Shown here piece by piece: positions 43,303 to 53,352 of a DNA stretch of 64,000 nucleotides. The stretch is from assembly GCA_020636155.1 (NCBI GenBank), contig JACJYM010000002.1, positions 124,001-188,000 of the forward strand, given 5' to 3'. Every line of letters starts with the position of its first letter. The stretch's first letter is position 1. A program made the position numbers and the translations under genes. The notes beneath the pieces were generated by a model that saw nothing but the letters and a program-made list of their open reading frames with translations, was not told the origin of the DNA and did not search any database. The stretch comes from Lewinellaceae bacterium (GTDB lineage: Bacteria; Bacteroidota; Bacteroidia; Chitinophagales; Saprospiraceae).

Positions 43303-45699
43303 ATGATTAAATACGATTTCTCTTCGATCGATAGTTTGCAAGGCAGTCATGACTTCGATGACTACAAAAAGGAAGTCATCAATGACTATTATATATGTGT
43401 CGTGTCGAGAGAATGTAGTTTAATGGGAAGGAAAGAAGTACTTACGGGAAAAGCTAAATTTGGTATATTAGGAGATGGAAAGGAAGTGCCACAGGTGGCT
43501 ATGGCACGAGCTTTTAGAAAAGGAGATTGGCGATCAGGGTATTACCGAGACCAAACATTCATGATGGCATTGGGACTATGCACGGTCGAAGATTTCTTTT
43601 CTCAATTATATGCCGATGTAGATAATGATCCTTTTTCGGGAGGAAGGCAGATGAACAGCCATTATGCGACCCCTCTCATTTCGGAAGATGGGGAATGGCT
43701 TGACCACACAAAAATGTACAACATATCCGCTGATGTGAGTTGTACAGCAGGCCAAATGGCTAGATCTTTGGGCATAGCTTTGGCATCAAAAAAATATAGA
43801 CAATTAGGATTAGAAGACACCAAGTTTTCTGTGAATGGGAATGAAATCTCGTATTGTACTATCGGAGATAGCTCAACTTCAGAAGGGGTATTTTGGGAAA
43901 CCTTGAATGCTGCTGCCGTAATGAGAGTACCGCTCTTAGTTGCCGTTTGGGACGATGGATACGGGATCTCTGTACCCAAAAAAATGCAAACTGTTAAAAA
44001 CAGTATTTCGAAAGCACTTTCGGGATTTGAAAAAACGGACGACGAAAATGGCATCTATATACATAAGGTCAAAGGTTGGGATTATCAGCATTTATGCTTG
44101 ATGTTTGAGGAAGTGGCCGAGCAAATGCGTAAAGACCATGTACCAGCCATGATTCATGTAGAGGAATTGACTCAGCCACAAGGGCATTCGACCTCAGGAT
44201 CACACGAAAGGTATAAATCAAAGGAAAGGCTAGAATGGGAACATGAGTATGATTGTATTGTAAAAATGGGTGAATGGATGGTGAAAAATGCCATTGTCAC
44301 ACAAGAGGAATTAGAAAAAATCAACGAACAAGCTAAAAAATTTGCGACCGAAGGTAGAAATGTTGCCTGGAAAAAAGTACTGGAGAGAAGACGACCTTTG
44401 ATGAATGCTATCACAGCCGTACTCAATGATGAGTCCAATGCGATAAATGAACATGTGGAATTCACTAGGGAGTATAAATCATTGGTAAATCCCAATCTCG
44501 GCGAGTTGGTTTCATTCGCAAAAGCCCTTTTGCGTAAAAATCAAAAATTGTCATTTGCGACCATAGATACCCTAAGAGTCCTAGTCAATGATGAAGTGAA
44601 TATGGCAGATGAAGCCTATCAAAGCCATCTATATAGTTCGAGTTCTCATGCAGCCGTGAACGTACCGATGGTAGAGAAAATCTTTTCCGAAAACTCTCAA
44701 AAACTAAATGGTTATCAAGTTATCAATGAGTTTTTTGATAGAAAACTTGGTCAATTGCCAGATATGATTGCATTTGGTGAGGATGTCGGTAAAATAGGCG
44801 ATGTGAATCAGGGATTTGCAGGAATGCAAGAAAAATATGGTGTTGAGCGAGTCTTTGATGCAGGTATTAGAGAATGGACGATTGCGGGACAGGCTATTGG
44901 TTCTGCCATGCGTGGATTGCGACCCATCGCGGAAATGCAGTATTTGGACTACTTGATTTATGCCATTTCGGCGCTTTCAGATGATTTAGCCACGGTACGA
45001 TGGAGGAGTAACGGCATTCAACAATCCCCGGCAATAATACGTACGAGAGGGCACCGACTTGAAGGTATTTGGCATTCAGGTTCACCACTCGGCATGATGG
45101 TCAACTCATTAAAAGGAATATATATCTGCGTCCCTCGCGACTTTACTCAAGCGGCAGGAATGTACAATACCCTCTTGCTTTCTGACGATCCAGGTATCGT
45201 CATTGAGCCGCTCAATGCTTATCGACTTAAAGAAGTATTGCCTGATAATATTGGGGAATATACCGTTCCATTGGGCATGCCTGAGATATTGGCAGAAGGT
45301 CATGATTTGACCTTGGTAACTTACGGAACCTGTGTGAGAGAAGCACAAAAAGCTTTGTCCATGTTAAAGGATGACGGTATCAGTGTGGAACTCATCGATG
45401 TGCAGACTATGATGCCATTTGATTTAGAAAATGTGATTGTTAATTCCCTCAAAAAGACCAACAGAATTGTATTCCTTGATGAAGATGTCCCTGGAGGGGG
45501 AACGGCATACATGATGCAAAAAGTTCTCGAAGATCAAAATGGTTATCAGTACCTTGATAGCAAACCATTGACTATTACAGGAAGCGAACACCGCCCACCG
45601 TTTGGGTCTGATGGGGATTATTTTAGTAAACCTACGGGGGATTCGATTTATGAAGAAATTGTGAAATTGATGCATGAAGTGAATCCTGTAAAGTTTTGA
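43303..45699 (+). CDS. 2-oxoacid dehydrogenase E1 component, alpha-beta fusion
   Basis: 798 residues: alpha domain with thiamine-diphosphate motif GDSSTSEGVFWETLNAAAV and RGQ-like phosphorylation-loop region HSTSGSHERY, then beta domain with GEDVGKIGDVNQGFAGMQ, RVFDAGIREWTIAGQAIGSA and a C-terminal transketolase domain. In Bacteroidota this fusion is used in branched-chain 2-oxoacid or pyruvate dehydrogenase complexes; substrate cannot be assigned. A -7 box TAATTTTG is at 43223-43230, with a leader of about 65 nt. The trmN6 gene follows within 10 nt. Confidence 0.92.
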   Translation: MIKYDFSSIDSLQGSHDFDDYKKEVINDYYICVVSRECSLMGRKEVLTGKAKFGILGDGKEVPQVAMARAFRKGDWRSGYYRDQTFMMALGLCTVEDFFSQLYADVDNDPFSGGRQMNSHYATPLISEDGEWLDHTKMYNISADVSCTAGQMARSLGIALASKKYRQLGLEDTKFSVNGNEISYCTIGDSSTSEGVFWETLNAAAVMRVPLLVAVWDDGYGISVPKKMQTVKNSISKALSGFEKTDDENGIYIHKVKGWDYQHLCLMFEEVAEQMRKDHVPAMIHVEELTQPQGHSTSGSHERYKSKERLEWEHEYDCIVKMGEWMVKNAIVTQEELEKINEQAKKFATEGRNVAWKKVLERRRPLMNAITAVLNDESNAINEHVEFTREYKSLVNPNLGELVSFAKALLRKNQKLSFATIDTLRVLVNDEVNMADEAYQSHLYSSSSHAAVNVPMVEKIFSENSQKLNGYQVINEFFDRKLGQLPDMIAFGEDVGKIGDVNQGFAGMQEKYGVERVFDAGIREWTIAGQAIGSAMRGLRPIAEMQYLDYLIYAISALSDDLATVRWRSNGIQQSPAIIRTRGHRLEGIWHSGSPLGMMVNSLKGIYICVPRDFTQAAGMYNTLLLSDDPGIVIEPLNAYRLKEVLPDNIGEYTVPLGMPEILAEGHDLTLVTYGTCVREAQKALSMLKDDGISVELIDVQTMMPFDLENVIVNSLKKTNRIVFLDEDVPGGGTAYMMQKVLEDQNGYQYLDSKPLTITGSEHRPPFGSDGDYFSKPTGDSIYEEIVKLMHEVNPVKF

Positions 45700-45709
45700 G
45701 TTTATAGAT

Positions 45710-46420
45710 TTGTTTCGGTTTAAGCAATTCACCATTCGACAACAAGGAGTGACTATGAAAGTCAACACCGATTCAGTGCTTTTGGGTGCATGGGCAAAGG
45801 TCGGAGCTTGTAAAAATATTTTAGATATCGGTACTGGAACTGGAGTAATTGCTTTGATGCTCGCACAGCGTAATACAGATGCAAATGTATTGGGTATTGA
45901 GATAGATCAACATACCGCTGAGGTTGCGGATGAGAATTTTCATAATTCAGTCTTTTCTAATCGTATGTCTTTGTTGAATGTTTCTGTGCAAGATTATGCG
46001 GTAACTTCAAGGATAAAATACGATGCCATTGTTAGTAATCCTCCATACTTTGATGCGGGTCCTGTATCCAATAATGATAAGCGAAAAATATCGCGGCACA
46101 CTGAGACTCTCACGAAAAAAGACCTGATAAAATCGGTCAAAGCACTACTAGAAAGTGGCGGATATTTTTCTGTGATTTTGCCGCATATCATGGCACAAGA
46201 GTTTATTGAAGATGCTTATTCAGAAGGTTTATTTCTGAATGAGAGGTTAGATGTTTACTCTTCTGTGCAAGATGGCGAGGCGATTCGGTCATTGTTATTG
46301 TTGAGACGTAACTCGAACTTAACCAAAAGAGAAAAAATTTATATCAGAGAAGATACCGTCGAAAGCAAGTACACCAAAAAATTCATTTCGTTAACAAAGG
46401 CATTTTACGAAAATTTTTAA
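45710..46420 (+). CDS. trmN6: tRNA1(Val) A37 N6-methyltransferase TrmN6-like, TTG start
   Basis: 236 residues. SAM motif DIGTGTGVIALML, catalytic NPPYF (residues ~108-112) and the family N-terminus FRFKQFTIRQQGVTMKVNTDSVLLGAWA. That conserved N-terminus is reached only from TTG 45710, because the frame is closed at 45689 and the next ATG (45755) would cut it. It likely methylates A37 of tRNA-Val. It starts 10 nt after the E1 stop, so it is probably cotranscribed although functionally unrelated. Confidence 0.87.
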   Translation: MFRFKQFTIRQQGVTMKVNTDSVLLGAWAKVGACKNILDIGTGTGVIALMLAQRNTDANVLGIEIDQHTAEVADENFHNSVFSNRMSLLNVSVQDYAVTSRIKYDAIVSNPPYFDAGPVSNNDKRKISRHTETLTKKDLIKSVKALLESGGYFSVILPHIMAQEFIEDAYSEGLFLNERLDVYSSVQDGEAIRSLLLLRRNSNLTKREKIYIREDTVESKYTKKFISLTKAFYENF

Positions 46421-46503
46421 TCCTTCTACAATTTTTCTGTCACTAAGTAGAGGAAAATGGGTATAGAGTATAAAGTGGATTTCTTTGAATGGTAAAGTAA
46501 TGC

Positions 46504-46541
46504 AAAAAGTCCCAAGCATTGGTAAAACTTAGGACTTTTTT
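46504..46541. terminator. Bidirectional terminator
   Basis: AAAAAGTCC (46504-46512) pairs with GGACTTTTT (46532-46540), with inner AAG/CTT pairing. It lies between convergent trmN6 and the di-heme peroxidase gene. Confidence 0.8.
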
Positions 46542-46561
46542 AATCTTTCTGAACTCTTTAT

Positions 46562-47920
46562 TTATTCGCAGCCCATTTCATTTTTAGATACTGCATCACC
46601 ATTTGGAAAACACAATCCAGAAGGTAATAAATCCGGTACATATCTCTCTAAATCATCGTCATATAATGCAAATTTCACAAATTGTGTTAATTTATTGATT
46701 TCATCATTTGACAGACCTAATGGTACAAATTCAGGTGAAAGTTTACCAGCTGGTACTCTAGAATTTTCTGCTATTGCATCATTTTTGTAACGGATGATGT
46801 CTTCTACAGATTTAAACGTGGCACCATGACCCAGGTATTTTAAATCTCGCAAATTATAGATTTGAGGTACTTTAAATTTATACTCATCGGAGGCGAGATT
46901 TGTGAAACTTGCTCTACCTCTGTTTTCTTTGTCATTGATTGAAGTTCGCAATGTAGGTTCAATGCAATCAACCATATCTCCAACACCCAATGCATAAAAT
47001 TCCATGCTACTAAGTGCTGGTCCGGTGTGGCAACTTACACAATTTGCTTTTCCAAAAAATAGGATGGCACCTTCTTTTTGTTCATCACTCATGGCAGTTT
47101 CATTTCCGTCAAGGTATTGCTGCCAAGGGGATTTGTATGGTAATAGTGTTCTTTCATAAGCGGCAATGGCTAGTCCAGCATTGACTGCTGAATATCTATC
47201 TTCTTGCGGTACACTCGGGAAAGCCTCATCAAACATGTTTTTATAAGCTTTCATATTGAGTAACTCGGGGGTAATGTTTAATCTGTGAACATCTTGGCCT
47301 GCAATCGCCTGTGTTTCTGCTCCATCGTAGTTTAATCTGTTTTTTTCTAATGGAGTGCCTGTTTTCCATAAGTGTGAAGTGTTGATGTTTTTATCTTTAC
47401 TACCAAACTGTCCATTCCACAAAATATTTTTTTGATAAGCAATATTCATAGCACTTGGAGTGCGGATGGACTGAACATCAGGAAGCGGATGATTTGGGTC
47501 TGGAATTCGGCTTTCGCCAATCAATCCAAATCCTAGACCTCCTTCTCCAATGGCTTGAAAAGTTCCAGATTGAAACCCTGCACTTGCATTATGACAAGTG
47601 GCACAAGAGTAAGTATATTGATAATCTTCGTCATTAGGATGAGAAGAAAGTCCGGTCTCATGAAACAAATATGCCCCTAAAGCCACTTTTTCAGCGGTCA
47701 AAACATTGTTAGGGTCTTGAGGTATTTTGCTCAATTCCGACGATTTCGGAAGTTTAAAATAATTTTTGTTTCCGGAAGGTGATGCATCGCTCAAGGTAGT
47801 TTTTAAAGTTTCGTCCAAAGGATCAATGGTAATAGGTGCATCTGACGAACAGGAGTAAGTACTGAAAATTATAATAGAAAGAAACAAGGTTTGGCCTATA
47901 ATATTATTATATAATCTCAT
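46562..47920 (-). CDS. Di-heme cytochrome c peroxidase family lipoprotein
   Basis: 452 residues from ATG 47920 (MRLYNNIIGQTLFLSIIIFS), which gives a lipobox TYSC; the ATG 47953 adds 11 residues. Two c-type heme sites: YSCATCHN and CVSCHTG, with methionine-bearing and RTPSAMNIAYQKN / IYNLRDLKYLGHG regions typical of MauG/CcpA-like enzymes. These reduce peroxide or modify substrates with electrons from small cytochromes, in the periplasm or on the outer-membrane inner face. Substrate unknown. Confidence 0.9.
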   Translation of the reverse strand: MRLYNNIIGQTLFLSIIIFSTYSCSSDAPITIDPLDETLKTTLSDASPSGNKNYFKLPKSSELSKIPQDPNNVLTAEKVALGAYLFHETGLSSHPNDEDYQYTYSCATCHNASAGFQSGTFQAIGEGGLGFGLIGESRIPDPNHPLPDVQSIRTPSAMNIAYQKNILWNGQFGSKDKNINTSHLWKTGTPLEKNRLNYDGAETQAIAGQDVHRLNITPELLNMKAYKNMFDEAFPSVPQEDRYSAVNAGLAIAAYERTLLPYKSPWQQYLDGNETAMSDEQKEGAILFFGKANCVSCHTGPALSSMEFYALGVGDMVDCIEPTLRTSINDKENRGRASFTNLASDEYKFKVPQIYNLRDLKYLGHGATFKSVEDIIRYKNDAIAENSRVPAGKLSPEFVPLGLSNDEINKLTQFVKFALYDDDLERYVPDLLPSGLCFPNGDAVSKNEMGCE

Positions 47921-48103
47921 ACATATTAAATTAAATCGTAATATGTATTTCAAATTTTATGCCAAATTTCCAATCTTATTGTTTTTGAGAGGATAAGCAT
48001 AAATATAATACACGATTGAATCAATACTTTATATGAAAATATTTTATATATATAAATTTATATTATATCTTTACCGCTTGATATTAAAGCATTGAATCGT
48101 AGT

Positions 48104-50032
48104 ATGAGGCATATAATTTTATCAATCACTGCATTTTGTTGTCTATTTAGTCAACAAGTATTTTCCCAAGGAGGACTAAAATTTGGTTTCAATGCTGGGG
48201 TTTCCATGCCTATGGGAACTTTTAAAAACACCTATAATTTTGCAAATAGAGGTTTCAATTTTAATAGTGATGTAGATTATTTTTTTGGAAATATCGGTTT
48301 TGGTCTAAGTGGTGGAATAATAAATAATAATGTAAAGTCTCCGTTTCTAGACATGATGTCTTCTAGGTTTAATTATCGAGAATATGTAATGACCTATGAC
48401 AATTGGTTTTCTAAATACATTTTACTAGGGCCTGTTGTAAATTTTGAAAAGGGAAAATTTGGGCTGATGGGACGGTTAAAAATTGGTTTTCTTGATATTG
48501 ATATGCCTGATGTGTTTGTGAATGCCACTTTTTTTAATCAACATTTTCCTGCCATTCACTATAGTGGGAATACCGATGGACTCATGGGAGTTTGGAAAAG
48601 TGGTATGTCTGGGTATTATCGTTTTTCTAAAAACATGAGCTTTCAGCTTTCAGGCGATTTGCTTACGACTAAATTCTTCTCTGGTATATCTAATACGATG
48701 GATTATCGCGATGTCAGCGATTCTAATAACAATGGTTTTATTGATGGTACTGAATATTTTGCCGCTTCAGACCACTCTATAAGCAATGATGTGATTTACA
48801 GTAATTTATTAATCTCAGCCGGAATTCTCATCAATGTTTCTTCTGAATCTCCTCAAGAAATCGAAGAAAGGAAAATGAGTGAGGCCTATCTTCCTCAGGA
48901 CAGTATTATGATGGTTGACGCTATTGAATTGGAAGAAATGATCGATGTAGATACCAGTCAAGTTACTGAAAAAGAAATCGTATATATTGAAAGACCAAGT
49001 ATTCGTATCGATACAGTTTTAGTTATTGAGTCGATGAATAAGGAGACGGCTGATTTGATTTTCAATGCAGGAAAGCTCTATCTTGAAAACAACGATTATC
49101 CTAATGCCTTGAAGTGCTTCCAATCTGTTAACCAAAATTCTGAATATCCCATTTCATGGTATTACGAATCATTGACGTTATTGAAACTCGGACGCTGTCA
49201 AGAAGGACTTAAAAAGTATAATGATTTTAGTTACCAATACCCCAAAGAAAATAAACCAAGTTTAGCAGAATTGTTTCAAATTGTCATGAAATCTTGCAAG
49301 CAGATTCAAGTGATTGAACATCCCCAAAATACGGAATCAAACCAGGAACTTCAGGATGAGGCGATTATTGCAACAGAAACAGAGGTTACGGAATCCAAAA
49401 AAGACGTAGCTGAAAACAATATCCCAGAAAAGGTCACAGAACAAGAAAAACCAATTATATCCGAAGCGAAAATAATTGAGGACTCTAATGACAGCGAATT
49501 AGAGGTGATTGTACATGAAAATGAGGAGAAACAAGATATTGTAGAACAAGCTATGGAAAAAGAATTACCTAAAGCTGTAACCAAAGAAGAGCTTGCAATC
49601 GATGAATCTACAATTAAGAAAGATGAAGAAATGATAGTGCAAGCGAAAGAGGATAATCAACCTCAAATCAAAGAAATAGATTCGGTTTCAACAGAAATTG
49701 CGACCGAAAATGAAAAAACAAAGATTGAAACTAAAACTGCAAAGGTTGAGACTGAATTTCCAAGTTCAAAACCCGTAGAAGTCACCTATATGGTTCAGTT
49801 TTTAGCAGCCAAAGAAGGTAATTTGAATCTTAAAAAAGCAAAGTCTATTGCTCCGATTCAAAAGGAATACTTCAGCGACATGAAAATGTATCGATACATG
49901 TTCGGTTCTTATTCAGATTTGGAAGATGCAAAAAGTGTATTGATGAAAATCCGAAAAGCTGGTTATAAAGATGCCTTTATTGCAATCTATCATGAAGGGA
50001 AAAGGGTAGTAACCTTCTATCACCCTGAGTAA
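48104..50032 (+). CDS. Outer-membrane barrel, TPR and SPOR-domain protein
   Basis: 642 residues from ATG 48104; TTG 48092 in the same frame is less likely. Signal peptide (RHIILSITAFCCLFSQQVFSQ), about 240 residues with beta-barrel-like strands (GGLKFGFNAGVSMPMGTFKNTY...), a TPR-like pair (DLIFNAGKLYLENNDYPNALKCF), about 150 highly charged Glu/Lys residues as a flexible linker, and a C-terminal SPOR-like domain (VTYMVQFLAAKEG...MYRYMFGSYSDLEDAKSVL). SPOR domains bind denuded peptidoglycan, so it may tie the outer membrane to cell-wall sites. A -7-like box TATCTTTA lies at 48066-48073. Confidence 0.8.
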   Translation: MRHIILSITAFCCLFSQQVFSQGGLKFGFNAGVSMPMGTFKNTYNFANRGFNFNSDVDYFFGNIGFGLSGGIINNNVKSPFLDMMSSRFNYREYVMTYDNWFSKYILLGPVVNFEKGKFGLMGRLKIGFLDIDMPDVFVNATFFNQHFPAIHYSGNTDGLMGVWKSGMSGYYRFSKNMSFQLSGDLLTTKFFSGISNTMDYRDVSDSNNNGFIDGTEYFAASDHSISNDVIYSNLLISAGILINVSSESPQEIEERKMSEAYLPQDSIMMVDAIELEEMIDVDTSQVTEKEIVYIERPSIRIDTVLVIESMNKETADLIFNAGKLYLENNDYPNALKCFQSVNQNSEYPISWYYESLTLLKLGRCQEGLKKYNDFSYQYPKENKPSLAELFQIVMKSCKQIQVIEHPQNTESNQELQDEAIIATETEVTESKKDVAENNIPEKVTEQEKPIISEAKIIEDSNDSELEVIVHENEEKQDIVEQAMEKELPKAVTKEELAIDESTIKKDEEMIVQAKEDNQPQIKEIDSVSTEIATENEKTKIETKTAKVETEFPSSKPVEVTYMVQFLAAKEGNLNLKKAKSIAPIQKEYFSDMKMYRYMFGSYSDLEDAKSVLMKIRKAGYKDAFIAIYHEGKRVVTFYHPE

Positions 50033-50231
50033 CTCTAGGTGAAATTTGTTTAGACTAGTGGCTTAACCTATATTCCATATAGTTAGATTTCGATGAGAAT
50101 TGAGGGAATCGCTGAAAATTATTATTTGTACCTGAAAGCAATTTTCAACTATTCATTTCATTTCCTACCAATAACTTATATTCGTACTTCGAATTTGTCC
50201 AACTCGTTTTTGTAAATTAAAGCATTAAGTT

Positions 50232-52715
50232 ATGTTGCGAAATTTCTTGATTTTGATTGTAGGATTGTATGCCAATGCCCTTATGAGTCAATTAAAATCA
50301 CCCTATGAATACTATAATTATAACTATGGCGAAAATTTTATTTATCACCATGATGTCATTGATTATATGAATTATTTGGCAGAAAATTCTCCTTATATAA
50401 AGCTTGAAAATTATGGATACTCGGAGGAGCATAGACCGCTTGTGTTGTTGTACATCAGTACTCCAGAAAACTTGCAAAAACTCGAAGAGATAAGAACCAA
50501 GCATTTTTCAAATATTGAAAATGGTAAGTTGGCTGATGCCGACGTTCCAGCCATAGTATGGTTTAGTTTTGGAGTGCATGGAAATGAGGCAGGTGCTACA
50601 AATAGTGCCATCGAGGTCAGCTATTTATATGCTCAACCGGACGAATCACGTAAGCAAGATTTGACCAATACAATTTTGATACTTGACCCATGCCTCAATC
50701 CAGATGGTTACTCCCGTTACGTCAATTGGACTAATCAAGTACAAGGAGAGGAAATTCATCCCGGACTCAATGATATAGAACATCAAGAACCATGGCCATA
50801 CGGACGGGTCAATCACTACCTTTTTGATCTCAACAGAGATTGGGCATGGTTAACCCAGGTAGAATCTCGCCAAAGGATCAAGGTTTATAACCAATGGATG
50901 CCCGAAGTACACGTCGATTTTCACGAAATGTATCCCAATGACCATTACTACTTTGCACCAGCCGCCGAACCATACCACAGCGTCATCATGGATTATCAAC
51001 GAAAATTCCAAGAAACAATTGGCATGGGGAATGCTGAGGCATTTGATCGTGAAGGTTGGTTGTATTTTACACGAGAAGTTTTCGATTTGTTGTACCCTAG
51101 TTATGGCGATACTTACCCCCTGATGAATGGAAGTATCGGGATGACTTACGAAAAGGCGGGGCATGGCATGTCAGGCAGAGCTATTTTATTGGACAATAAG
51201 GATACTCTTTTTCTAAAAGATAGAATTGAGCAACACACGACGGCTGCACTGGCAACTTTGCATACTACAGCTCAAAATAGTGATTTTTTAAAGTCTCAAT
51301 TCTATAGATTTTTTGATTCGAAGCAATCATCAGATAAAACCATTTTTAATGGATACCTTATTAAAAATGGACCTAATCTAGAGTCACTTGCTAAGTTGAT
51401 GGATTTGCAAGGCATTAAAACTTATGCGGTGAATGCTAGCGAAAATCTTTCAGGATACTCGTATTTCAATGATAGAAATCAAAGTTTCAAAACGGAACCA
51501 GGAGATATGTTCATTCCTAGTGGACAGCGTAAGTCTAAACTTTTGCAGGCACTTATGGATATCAATCCTAAGCTGTCGGATAGTCTGACTTACGATATCA
51601 CGGCATGGTCATTGCCTTTGGCTTATGGTCTAGAGGCTTATGGTATTGCGGGAAGCCTGAATTACGGTTCGGAATGGAAATGCCAGCATCACGAAAATCA
51701 ATCCATTCAAGAGGATGTGTATGCCGTGACCTTTGAATGGGGCAGTGAGGAATCTTATCGAGTATTGGCTGAGTTGCTAAGCCAAGGATTCCAAGCTAGA
51801 TATGCACAAAAATCCGTTAAGTATGATGTGGATATAGACAGAGGAGACATTCTAATAACTCGCTGGGATAATCGCAGTGTTGAAGATTTTGCTAAGAGAT
51901 TACAATTCATCCTCCGAGATGTAAATTATAAAACTCTTAAAAGTGGCTGGTCAAATGAAGGTAAAGATATGGGAGGTAGCGCTTTTAAGCTGATAAAGAA
52001 GCCAGAGGTTCTTTTGGCAGTAGGTGATGGTACATCTAACAATGAAGTGGGACAGGTGTGGTATTACTTCGAAAAGATATTGAACTATGAACTTTCGAGG
52101 ATGGATTTTAAAAAAATTGATGGAACCGTTCTTGCCAATTTTAACACACTCATACTGGCAGAGGGCAGCTATGATTTATCTAATGGGAAAATGGATGAAA
52201 TCGAAAAATGGATTTCAAATGGTGGTAAATTAATTGTGATAGGCAGTGCAATTCGACCATTTGCTAATGCAGAGAAAATATTTGGAATAAGAAAAAAAGA
52301 ATTTCCCTCAGGAAAAGACAGTGTTTCGGTCAAGGAACTGGAAAAAAACAGATTCGAAGATGCTGAGAGAAACTCTATCGCCTCCTCTATGCCTGGTGCA
52401 ATTATAGGAAATGTGGTTGATAATTCTAATCCCATGTCACTTGGATTGGGTGACTACTATTTCAGTCTGAAAACGGATAAAGATTCCTATAAATTTTTAA
52501 ATGAAGGTTGGAATGCCATTTACACCAATGAAAATTTGAATGTAAAGGGTTTTATTGGAAGTAAGTTATTGCCAACTTTTAAAAATTCACTGACCTACGG
52601 ATTTCAAAATAAAGGCAATGGCAGTGTGATTTATATGGTGGATAACCCACTATATAGAGGATTTTGGAAACAAGGAGAGTTGATTTTTAGTAATTCCTTG
52701 TTTTTTGTCCAATAG
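50232..52715 (+). CDS. M14 family zinc carboxypeptidase, secreted
   Basis: 827 residues. Signal peptide MLRNFLILIVGLYANALMSQ. Peptidase domain with the HxxE zinc motif in FGVHGNEAGATNS, substrate-binding region LNPDGYSRYVNW and LNRDWAW, then EVHVDFHEMYP with the third ligand, and TYEKAGHG. About 400 C-terminal residues form an ATP-grasp/GATase-like domain with no sorting domain visible. Family members trim peptides or peptidoglycan stems in the periplasm or outside. Role here is inferred. Confidence 0.87.
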   Translation: MLRNFLILIVGLYANALMSQLKSPYEYYNYNYGENFIYHHDVIDYMNYLAENSPYIKLENYGYSEEHRPLVLLYISTPENLQKLEEIRTKHFSNIENGKLADADVPAIVWFSFGVHGNEAGATNSAIEVSYLYAQPDESRKQDLTNTILILDPCLNPDGYSRYVNWTNQVQGEEIHPGLNDIEHQEPWPYGRVNHYLFDLNRDWAWLTQVESRQRIKVYNQWMPEVHVDFHEMYPNDHYYFAPAAEPYHSVIMDYQRKFQETIGMGNAEAFDREGWLYFTREVFDLLYPSYGDTYPLMNGSIGMTYEKAGHGMSGRAILLDNKDTLFLKDRIEQHTTAALATLHTTAQNSDFLKSQFYRFFDSKQSSDKTIFNGYLIKNGPNLESLAKLMDLQGIKTYAVNASENLSGYSYFNDRNQSFKTEPGDMFIPSGQRKSKLLQALMDINPKLSDSLTYDITAWSLPLAYGLEAYGIAGSLNYGSEWKCQHHENQSIQEDVYAVTFEWGSEESYRVLAELLSQGFQARYAQKSVKYDVDIDRGDILITRWDNRSVEDFAKRLQFILRDVNYKTLKSGWSNEGKDMGGSAFKLIKKPEVLLAVGDGTSNNEVGQVWYYFEKILNYELSRMDFKKIDGTVLANFNTLILAEGSYDLSNGKMDEIEKWISNGGKLIVIGSAIRPFANAEKIFGIRKKEFPSGKDSVSVKELEKNRFEDAERNSIASSMPGAIIGNVVDNSNPMSLGLGDYYFSLKTDKDSYKFLNEGWNAIYTNENLNVKGFIGSKLLPTFKNSLTYGFQNKGNGSVIYMVDNPLYRGFWKQGELIFSNSLFFVQ

Positions 52716-52825
52716 CGGCCAAAATATTGTAGTAAAATCTCATTTTCCAACGATGGTTTTTTAAAAAATCGAATTATCTTTGCATTTTAATTGTAAATCT
52801 TTTAATAATTTTAATTTTATTTGGA

Positions 52826-53236
52826 ATGAAGTCTAGAAAATTATTTGTTTTAATGTTCGCCTTTTTCTTAGGAACTCTACTTGTAACCTCTTGCAAGCAA
52901 TCGACTGAGAACACCACCGTCAATGAGAATGAACACCCAATGGAAAATGTCACTGACAACTTAAAAGAAGCCGCCAATGATGCTGGTGATGTTGCCAAAG
53001 ATGCAGTTAATGACGTGAAAGAAGCCGGAAAGGAGGCAATGGATGCGGCAGGTGATGCTATGGATGATATGATGGATGCAACCGATAATATTGTGAAATC
53101 AGGAAAAGAATATACGTCTGCATTTATTTGCCCGATGCACTGCAAGGATAGCGGAAGTGATAAAGCTGGAAAATGTCCAAAATGTGGAATGGATTATGTT
53201 AAAAATGAAGATGAGCACGCGGGTCACAACCATTAA
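52826..53236 (+). CDS. Lipoprotein with heavy-metal-binding domain and LEA-like helix
   Basis: 136 residues. Lipoprotein signal MKSRKLFVLMFAFFLGTLLV with lipobox TSC. A middle region of Ala/Asp/Lys-rich repeats (NDAGDVAKDAVNDVKEAGKE AMDAAGDAMDDMMD) resembles LEA-type amphipathic helices. The C-terminus is a heavy-metal-binding module, FICPMHCKDSGSDKAGKCPKCGMDYV, with paired Cys and a His-rich end (HAGHNH). It probably captures Cu or other metals in the envelope. A -7 box TATCTTTG is at 52775-52782. Fusion of an LEA-like helix with this module is unusual to me. Confidence 0.82.
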   Translation: MKSRKLFVLMFAFFLGTLLVTSCKQSTENTTVNENEHPMENVTDNLKEAANDAGDVAKDAVNDVKEAGKEAMDAAGDAMDDMMDATDNIVKSGKEYTSAFICPMHCKDSGSDKAGKCPKCGMDYVKNEDEHAGHNH

Positions 53237-53268
53237 TTGACATACGAGCTATAAATTAGATATTGAGG

Positions 53269-53344
53269 TGCATTTCATTTTTTTCGATTGTTTAATTTCA
53301 TTATTTGATGAGTAAAAGGTATAAAATTGAAAAAATGAAATGCA
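53269..53344. terminator. Long inverted repeat between convergent genes
   Basis: TGCATTTCATTTTTTTC (53269-53285) pairs with GAAAAAATGAAATGCA (53329-53344), 16 bp with one bulged base and a 43-nt loop. T-runs on both strands suit a bidirectional terminator for the metal-binding lipoprotein and tilS. Confidence 0.6.
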
Positions 53345-53352
53345 TTTTCTTT

